DNA from: Capitulum mitella
Taxonomy: Eukaryota; Arthropoda; Thecostraca; Pollicipedomorpha; Pollicipedidae
Direction of reading: 5' to 3'
DNA length: 64,000 bases
Assembly: GCA_030062745.1 (NCBI GenBank)
Contig: CP099842.1
Location: 5,809,822-5,873,821 of the forward strand
Position numbers and translations under genes: made by a program. Of this stretch, positions 57,706 to 64,000 are shown piece by piece. The notes beneath the pieces are model-generated. The model was not told the origin of the DNA, ran no database searches, and saw nothing but the letters and a program-made list of their open reading frames with translations. Position 1 is the first letter of the stretch; every line of letters begins with the position of its first letter.

Positions 57706-58690
57706 CACGGCACTTCAACGTGAGCTGCACAGCCGCCGATTTATCGATGGACAGCTACTGTTGGCCGCCATGCATGGGCGGCGCCATCGTAGCATGCGTC
57801 GTGCACCGGTAACCCACGGTCGTTTGATTGCGGGGTACTGCCTATACACAGTACCCCACAATAATCGTACCTCGTGAGGAGAAATATCTTGGTGAAGCAT
57901 GCGAATGGTTCTTACGTTTTTGAGGAAGGAAGAGCATTGTGAAGCTTTCTTTCGCATATGGAAGCATTTTGGATGCTGTCATTTTAACGAAACTGGCTGG
58001 TGCGAGACGACTATCAGCGCGATTTCGATAAAGGTCTGAAATCCGATACATGGTATAGTAACATTTTATGACGCCATTTTGCCAGCGACATCTTGCTTCG
58101 GATATATTGCGGCAAAGTCTGTTTTCATGAATGAGACCATGGAAATCTGGCTGTCGTCGGAGGAGTCAAGTTCCAAAATTAGTGAGAACATGCAGTGGAG
58201 AGCGAAGAAGACGTAACGGAAAACAGCCCACATTCATCCCAGATTCGGCCCAGCACAGATTCGGTAGGAAATTCCCTTTATGGAAGGTCGTCACCCCTAG
58301 AACGTTTGTTACGGCTGCACCCGCCCTGGTCACTGCAGCATGTTAAAACCGATCTGACGGTAAACAGTAAGATTTTGACTGAGCGCTTACTTCCAGGGAA
58401 AACAGTCGTAGTAGTGGTTGCAGGGCGCTTCAAATGCAATGTTGATAAGTACGACTTACGATTTCAGCCGGAAAAACCTGAAACACACATTGTTTCCCCC
58501 AAACAGATTGCGTCGTCACTGGTATGCTAAACGCCAGACGCTCGCGTAGGGATTTTTGACGTTTCTGCGGTAAATAGTTTGTTTACGTGAGATCTCGACG
58601 CTGATTGGTCGTCGGTCGAACTCAAGGTCCAATCAAGAGTAATAAAAAAGGTTGGGAAATAACTAATGCGATATAAATTATCTTTAAAAC
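57706..58690. other. noncoding stretch, one unclassified open frame
   Basis: The plus-strand frame 58195-58530 (111 codons, MESEEDVTENSPHSS near its start) has balanced protein-like composition but no domain I recognise. It could be an exon, but I see no clear splice sites and do not call it. Confidence 0.3.
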
Positions 58691-58943
58691 GAAAAGTTTG
58701 TCGTTGTATAATAATGATAAAAATAATAATAATAATGAAAGTAATAATAAAATATTAGTAATAATACTAACAAACAGCAATAATAAAAAGCAAAAATATT
58801 ACAAAGATGGAAAAGTAAAGTTGCAATTTAAAAAATACGAAATAAAAATAAAAACAGTTAAATAAAATATCTGAAAAAGAAATCACGGAACAAAACTGGG
58901 AAATATTAGGAAGTGAAATAAAACAATAAATAAAAATTTACCC
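58691..58943. other. AT-rich tract with AAT repeats
   Basis: Very A-rich DNA with AATAATAAT runs (58715-58760), directly before the telomere-like array. Confidence 0.7.
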
Positions 58944-59070
58944 CAACCTAACATAGTAACCTAACCCAACCTAACCTAACCTAGCCTAGCCTAGCCTAAC
59001 CTAACCTAACCTAACCTAACCTAACCTAACCAAACCTAACCTAACCTTATCTAACCTAGCCCAGCACAAC
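58944..59070 (-). repeat. interstitial telomere-like (TTAGG)n array
   Basis: CCTAA repeats, about 20 units with CCTAG and CCAAA variants; reading the minus strand gives TTAGG. TTAGG is the ancestral arthropod telomere repeat. The array is degenerate at both ends and sits between AT-rich DNA and unique sequence, so it is internal rather than a chromosome end. A shorter CCTAACCTAA occurs at 43583-43592. Confidence 0.8.
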
Positions 59071-59989
59071 CCAACCCAGCAACCTAATGTAATCTAACGA
59101 GTATTAAATGTCATAATGTAATAATACTGATCTCAGATATTCCAACAATTATCTAATACAATAACATAACGGCGTAATAGTTCAGCAGTTCCTCCAAGTT
59201 CAGTTTGTGGCGACAAAATAACATTTTCATATATATGACATCATTAATCGCTTGAAGATGCATGCAGGGTCTACAATTCCTTGATGTCAATAACCTTAAC
59301 CTTGGCGGTACTACATTTTCCGCCGCGGAATAATGTTGTTCTCCGCCAGTCGACTGCAGCACGGTGTTACTGTGTGGTATGTTATCGTTCCGATTTTGTG
59401 TTTTTTTTTTAGGAAATCAAGTAGTGGAAAGTATGGTTAGAAACAGGACGATACATTCTTTACATTGGTGGCAATTATATGAAGGGTTAGTTACGATTTA
59501 CGTCGGGCAGAAACTTACTTTTAGCCGATCTAGTTTATGTAGTACGCCGTCAGAAGGCACAGACAAGTTCGGTGGAACGCACACTGCCAGCCTGGAAACA
59601 TCGCATGAGAAGTGCTCTGTGAGCAAGGCTTACCATGTGGGATACAAGAAGTGCAAAAGTCGGTTTGCTGTCGACGATGACTCTGAGATTTCTTATTTGT
59701 CTTATTGACTCGAGCTCCACCTGGCCAATGTGACATCTGGCTTGGAGTTGCGCACGATCATTTACATTTTAGCATCGTGAATGCTTTACATTTTCAAGGA
59801 TTTAGGACCAGACACCATCTGGCTGCTCAAGCCCTGAGACAGATCGCTGTCCAGCCGCGCTTGTCAGTGGCCCTGAATTTCGCGATGCATTGGTACATCG
59901 TCGGCATAACGCAAACAGCCGGACTTAATACACCGTACAAGGCTTGAGACCTGATTTTTACACTTTTTAGGACAGACTGGAGCCCAAAT
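59071..59989. other. noncoding stretch, one weak exon-like frame
   Basis: A polypyrimidine tract ending in AG at 59411-59412 precedes an open frame to 59708. The resulting ~98 residues match nothing I know. Not called as a gene. Confidence 0.3.
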
Positions 59990-60590
59990 GACTGGAGTTT
60001 TCGATCGTCCATGACTTTTCCATAGTTATGAAATGACTGCAGATGACTGATGCTATAATGATGACCAACTGATGCCCCATGAGCTACAAAACCAGTTATT
60101 GAGATTTCTTAAGTTTTTCTGATCCCCTAGATTTCATCGGCCCATGGGTTTTTTTTTAGTCAGATTGATGGGCATGGCTCGGTGATTACATATGCCAGTT
60201 TTGAAGAAAATCGTAGGGACCTCCCCAAAGACATGATTATTTTCGATTGTCTATAGCTTTCCCCTTGACAATATAGGTGGTTTTTCTTTGCACGGTTGTA
60301 TTTGGGTTAACAAGTTCTTTCATCTGATATGCAGCTCGGCCTACGCGTGCCGTTTTTTGATATAGAAAACCCGTTTTGTTAAGCTTCCTAGGGATTTTTT
60401 ACCCCTAGATTTCAATGGCCTGTAGGGTTTCTTGGAAGAATCTGTAGGGTCCCCATAGACATGACTGCTCTGATCGTCTATAACTTTCCTCTAGGCAAGA
60501 TAGGAGGCTTTTTTGCACGCTTGTATTTGAGTTAACGAGTGCTTTCAGGTGATGTGCGGCATAACCTGTTTTTCTTTTCACATCCTAGGG
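59990..60590 (+). repeat. degenerate tandem repeat, about 235-bp unit
   Basis: TCGATTGTCTATAGCTTTCC (60244) and ATCGTCTATAACTTTCC (60473) each lead into GCACGsTTGTATTTGrGTTAA. Both are preceded by CCCTAGATTTCA..GGCCya.GGGTTT and GTAGGG.cCyCc..AGACATGA. A third, weaker start (TCGATCGTCCATGACTTTTCC) is near 60001. So two to three diverged units. Confidence 0.65.
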
Positions 60591-61816
60591 GCGATATCCG
60601 CCCATCAATGGAATTCCTTATGGAATCTGGGCGGTGCCGAATCTAGGCTGTCTTCCGCTGCCTGGTGAAGAAGGTAGTTTTATACATCTAAAAGGCAAAT
60701 TTTTCTCTAGGGTGATTTATAATTTTACCGCCATTTCGGCCAGATAGGCGACAAACTTTTATTGCAAAGATCGTGAATCTTTAAATGAAGTGACCGAAAT
60801 CCGGGAGGAAGCTCATTGGGAAGAGGGAGGAGTTTTCCCTTTAAGAGCTCATCGTTTCGGCTGCACCCCTGGTAGTACCCTGTCAAAAATTCGTAGCGTC
60901 GCCTCTGCCGCCTTGTACCGGCGATTGGCTATTTAGCTACGTTACCATGGATCTAATGAGTAGAGAAAACAGTATGCATCAGTTTGAGACCTGCACCATC
61001 TACATCGGACTGACACTTTGCGATATTTAGCACCATCTGTGTGTTGTACGGCTGACGACTGACCGCCAAATCCTCACAAACGTCACGGAGGCCACTGCAG
61101 GCAAATTGCCATTGTCACGCGTTTTTGGACTGGAGCGTTCTACCTACCTCAAGCTTTGGTCAAGAATGTCCGCAAGGGTGTCGAAAAATGGAACCTCTAT
61201 TGTGAACATCGTATTTATGTAACTGTGCGATTTCATGCAACTTAGAAGAAAAAATCCCGGTTACGCACCAGAATATTTTTTTTAATTGCCGTACGTTGGT
61301 AAGCTGGCCGTCGTCAAGCTGGCGGGGACGTTATGTGGGCTGCTATACACGGCATTCAGGCGGTCGGTGACGGGACACCGGAATGTCGCTATTGGATTGA
61401 CTCGGCCAACAGCCCGCCTGAGTTCATAAGGTCACCATAGAAAGCAGGGGTGTAGGATCGCAAAGTCATTTGAGAGGGGGCTCAGCCCTGGATCGATCAG
61501 ATCGAGGTACCGTACATCAGCGGCGGCGGAGCATCGCCAGATATGGGGGGGGGGCAGGGCAGTTTTTTAAGTCGTTTCTTTTCATGCAGCGTCATAGGAT
61601 TAATGTTCGATCTCTACCGGAGATGGGGGACAGCTACCCCTGCCACACTAATGCTCCGCCTCTGCCCCAAATACTGATCTCTCCCCGGTTTTTGGCCATT
61701 TTGTTTTCCTGTTTAGGACAGTTGGGGCTGCCTGGTTGGGAGCCGAGCTGCAAGTGGGGGGGGGGATGGAGCCCTCCCCTTACTGTATAGAATCCTGCAC
61801 ACCTGTTAGAAAGCAC
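60591..61816. other. noncoding; holds copy 2 of the 57.6-kb dispersed repeat
   Basis: About 60930-61020 pairs with 57590-57705. G runs occur near 61545 and 61757. No gene recognised. Confidence 0.35.
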
Positions 61817-61988
61817 CAGGGGCGTCAATTTCTGTAAATTATTGGGTGGGCCGCGCCGAGGGCCCGGCAACATAACCTCCCTCCTAATGTAGGTTTCTCA
61901 ATGGATTTAGCCCATTTTGTTTTGATCAATGGAAACTTCTCAGTTTTTGTTGCTATTTTTCAAATAAGAAATTAGGCATATCCCATGT

Positions 61989-62038
<50 letters not shown>

Positions 62039-62221
62039 CAGAAAGACACATCACTTTATGCATTTTTTTTAAACACTTTCTGCCAATCTTTATCTATTGC
62101 GGCCGTTTCTTTCGTTATTTTTGCCCAAATCCCTTTAAAACTGGCAGAAAATATTAGAGGGACCCAAACCAACACTGGAGGGGCCAGGGTCCCCTCGAAA
62201 GAATACAAATCGACACCCTTG
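61817..62221. mobile_element. TA-core hAT-like MITE, copy C (inverted)
   Basis: Begins CAGGGGCGTCAATTTCTGT and ends ATACAAATCGACACCCTTG, with the family body in reverse orientation: AAAACTGGCAGAAAATATTA near the right end and a (TA)n centre at 61991-62036. Flanks GAAAGCAC and AAGAGCAC match at 6 of 8 positions, as expected for an aged hAT duplication. Confidence 0.78.
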
Positions 62222-62250
62222 AAGAGCACCCATGCCGGCTCAAGTACTAG

Positions 62251-62507
62251 CAGGCACGTAGCCAGGATTTTCCTCAGGGGTGGGCAAATGTTAAATTTTG
62301 TCTTATGCCACAGGCATATGACGAAATTTACAAGAAAAGACAGCAGTTTTATACAATTTATCTCATATTTAATGCACAGGAAGACATTGTTTTTGCAACA
62401 TATATATGATCACTATTACGTATTCATGCGAAATCGCCATGTATCTAGTGTAGACCACTTCGCTCAGGGGGGCCATGGCCCCCATGCCCCCCTTGGCTAC
62501 ATCCCTA
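62251..62507. mobile_element. short MITE with GTAGCCAGG ends
   Basis: Left GGCACGTAGCCAGGATTTTC. Right end reverse-complemented TTAGGGATGTAGCCAAGGGG. About 257 bases with no coding capacity. No clear target duplication. It sits about 370 bases upstream of the HSP70 TATA box. Confidence 0.5.
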
Positions 62508-62598
62508 ACTACTGGCATCTTTCAGGGCAATGCTTCCTACGGCCCTCGTTCACGAATACCACCATCCGACACCAGAACCGTCTGGACGTTACAATCAG

Positions 62599-62879
62599 CC
62601 AATAAGCAAGCAGAAATGTATGACGTCATAGGCAGCTACCAATAGCAGAGTTCTACGTGACGTCATATCAGGGCGAATTGGAGCGCTCTGGAGAAACAGA
62701 TCAACGTAGAAGGTTTCCGTGGCTTCGAGAAACGATTTCCTACTGACCCGACCACCAACCAATCAGAATGCCTTTCACTCACAGTGCCGCAAATCAGCCA
62801 ATGACAGGCCGCGAAACATCTCGAGAATCTAGAATGCTCGTTGAGCTTCTAGTTTGTTCTAGGTCATATTCTGCTTTAG
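62599..62879 (+). promoter_or_regulatory. HSP70 upstream promoter: CCAAT, CRE and heat-shock elements
   Basis: CCAAT boxes at 62599-62603, 62639-62643, 62759-62763 and 62798-62802, several in the NF-Y context ATCAGCCAAT/ACCAATCAG. Perfect CREs (TGACGTCA) at 62621-62628 and 62658-62665. A heat-shock element of nGAAn/nTTCn pentamers at 62708-62732 (AGAAG GTTTC CGTGG CTTCG AGAAA) and another at 62846-62862 (CTTCT AGTTT GTTCT AG), with GAA words at 62824-62835. This layout is typical of stress-inducible metazoan HSP70 genes. Confidence 0.75.
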
Positions 62880-62887
62880 TATAAAAG
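62880..62887 (+). promoter_or_regulatory. HSP70 TATA box
   Basis: TATAAAAG lies 133 bases before the start codon. Transcription should begin about 30 bases downstream (near 62910-62918), leaving a 5' UTR of about 105 bases with no upstream ATG visible. Confidence 0.85.
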
Positions 62888-63020
62888 TGAAGACCGCGCA
62901 GAGACGGTAGACATTTCATACAGAGATTCGAGAGCAAGAGCGCAATTGCGTGCTGTGCGACGAAACGCGCGATTTACTTCAGTGCGATTTCTGTGAGAAA
63001 GTGCAACAAACATTAGCAAG

Positions 63021-64000
63021 ATGAAGAAACCAACGATCGGAATTGATCTGGGCACGACCTACTCCTGCGTGGGCGTGTTCCAGCACGGCAAGGTGGAGAT
63101 CATTGCCAACGACCAGGGCAACAGGACAACGCCGAGCTACGTGGCCTTCACTGACACGGAGAGACTCATCGGAGATGCAGCCAAAGGTCAGGTGGCGATG
63201 AATCCTAAGAACACAGTGTTCGACGCTAAGCGTCTGATCGGTCGTCGCTTTGACGACCCGAAAATTCAGCAGGACCTGCGCCACTGGCCCTTCAAGGTGA
63301 TCAACGAGGGCGGTAAGCCGGTCGTGGAGGTGGAGTATAAGGGTGAGACGAAGCGGTTCACGCCCGAGGAGATCAGCTCAATGGTGCTAACGAAGATGAA
63401 GGAGACGGCCGAGGCGTACCTGGGCACCAAAGTGACTGACGCCGTCGTCACGGTGCCAGCCTACTTCAACGACTCCCAGCGCCAGGCCACCAAGGACGCC
63501 GGCATGATCGCTGGACTCAACGTCAAGCGGATCATCAACGAGCCGACGGCGGCGGCGCTGGCCTACGGCCTCGACAAGAAGCTGTCCGGAGACAAGAACG
63601 TGTTGATCTTCGACCTGGGTGGCGGCACGTTCGACGTCTCGATCCTGACGATCGCCGAAGGCTCCATGTTCGAGGTGCTGTCGACGGCTGGCGACACCCA
63701 CCTGGGCGGCGAGGACTTCGACAACCGAATGGTGAACCACTTCGCCGACGAGTTCAAGCGAAAGCACAAGAAGGACCTGAAGAGTGACGCCCGAGCCATG
63801 AGGCGGCTGAGGACAGCTTGCGAACGAGCTAAACGGACCCTGTCCAGCAGTACTGAAGCCAACATCGAGATCGACGCGCTGTATCAGGGCATTGACTTCT
63901 ACAGCAGGATCTCGCGGGCGCGCTTCGAGGAGCTGTGCATCGACCTGTTCCGCAGCACGCTGGATCCGGTGGAGAAGGCGCTGCGAGACGCCAAGCTGGA
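63021..64000 (+). CDS. Hsp70: cytosolic heat-shock protein 70 (partial, runs off the window)
   Basis: ATP-dependent chaperone of the cytosol/nucleus. It binds exposed hydrophobic peptides and is helped by DnaJ proteins and nucleotide-exchange factors. The frame opens with [20 protein letters not shown], which includes the first HSP70 signature (IDLGTTYS, residues 8-15). [15 protein letters not shown] and the [15 protein letters not shown] segment follow, and the second signature [14 protein letters not shown] starts at residue 196. The window ends after 326 complete codons, inside the ~380-residue ATPase domain. The substrate-binding domain and the C-terminal EEVD are outside. The start is chosen because it is the first ATG after the TATA box and gives the usual N-terminus. 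No intron interrupts the coding region so far, and with the heat-shock elements this indicates a stress-inducible member rather than the constitutive cognate. Codons are G/C-ending, unlike the AT-rich flanks. Confidence 0.97.
   Translation, partial: MKKPTIGIDLGTTYSCVGVFQHGKVEIIANDQGNRTTPSYVAFTDTERLIGDAAKGQVAMNPKNTVFDAKRLIGRRFDDPKIQQDLRHWPFKVINEGGKPVVEVEYKGETKRFTPEEISSMVLTKMKETAEAYLGTKVTDAVVTVPAYFNDSQRQATKDAGMIAGLNVKRIINEPTAAALAYGLDKKLSGDKNVLIFDLGGGTFDVSILTIAEGSMFEVLSTAGDTHLGGEDFDNRMVNHFADEFKRKHKKDLKSDARAMRRLRTACERAKRTLSSSTEANIEIDALYQGIDFYSRISRARFEELCIDLFRSTLDPVEKALRDAKL

Noticed and set aside
58195-58530. 111-codon frame as an exon
   Set aside because: Protein-like composition but no recognised domain and no clear splice sites or promoter.
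59413-59708. Exon after a polypyrimidine-AG tract
   Set aside because: A 3' splice site look-alike is common by chance, and the encoded residues match nothing known.

Overview
The window looks like nuclear DNA of an arthropod, most likely a crustacean. This is inferred from three things: the 5' coding exon of a plexin-A-type axon-guidance receptor, the start of an intron-free cytosolic HSP70 gene behind a metazoan heat-shock promoter, and a block of (CCTAA)n, which is the arthropod telomere motif TTAGG read on the other strand. No bacterial-style operons, phage or CRISPR arrays are present. The species cannot be fixed from the sequence alone.

Only two protein-coding features are well supported. 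The first is the plexin exon at 7175-8284 on the minus strand: 370 codons, from the start codon to a GTAAGT splice donor. The second is HSP70 from 63021 to the right edge on the plus strand, cut by the window end after 326 codons. All else is intergenic or intronic DNA. It holds GC-rich islands, minisatellites and a dense set of non-autonomous DNA transposons.

Mobile DNA falls into several families. (i) A TTAA-flanked, piggyBac-like family of about 1.2 kb, whose ends read CCCTATTCCCGG: clear copies at 17493-18656, 21887-23096 and, diverged and inverted, 8636-9842, with weaker relatives near 42.2-43.9 kb. (ii) hAT-type MITEs with 8-bp target duplications: one with GAATCAGAATCG-rich ends (11972-12705) and a small relative (39757-39957). 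(iii) A hAT-like MITE family with an internal (TA)n tract (30734-31176, 53463-53941, 61817-62221, and one split copy at 40904-45157). (iv) A 3.4-kb hAT element (41348-44793) with a perfect 8-bp duplication, sitting inside a TA-MITE and itself carrying TTAA elements. (v) A TA-flanked mariner-like MITE (50427-51403). (vi) tRNA-derived SINE-like repeats near 40 kb.

Tandem repeats include three unrelated arrays with about 43-bp periods (19.1, 25.3 and 33.9 kb), a 60-bp array with a 364-bp higher-order period (37.7-38.5 kb), a composite array of about 178 bp (56 kb), a 16-bp array (49.2 kb), and several degenerate GC-rich arrays.

The most interesting signal is in the TTAA family. Three diverged copies keep the same array of nuclear-receptor half-sites (AGGTCA spaced as DR4-DR4-DR1), plus an FTZ-F1-like TCAAGGTCA site. 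One such array lies about 0.85 kb upstream of the plexin start codon. The HSP70 promoter shows CCAAT, CRE, heat-shock and TATA elements, and has two MITEs just upstream.
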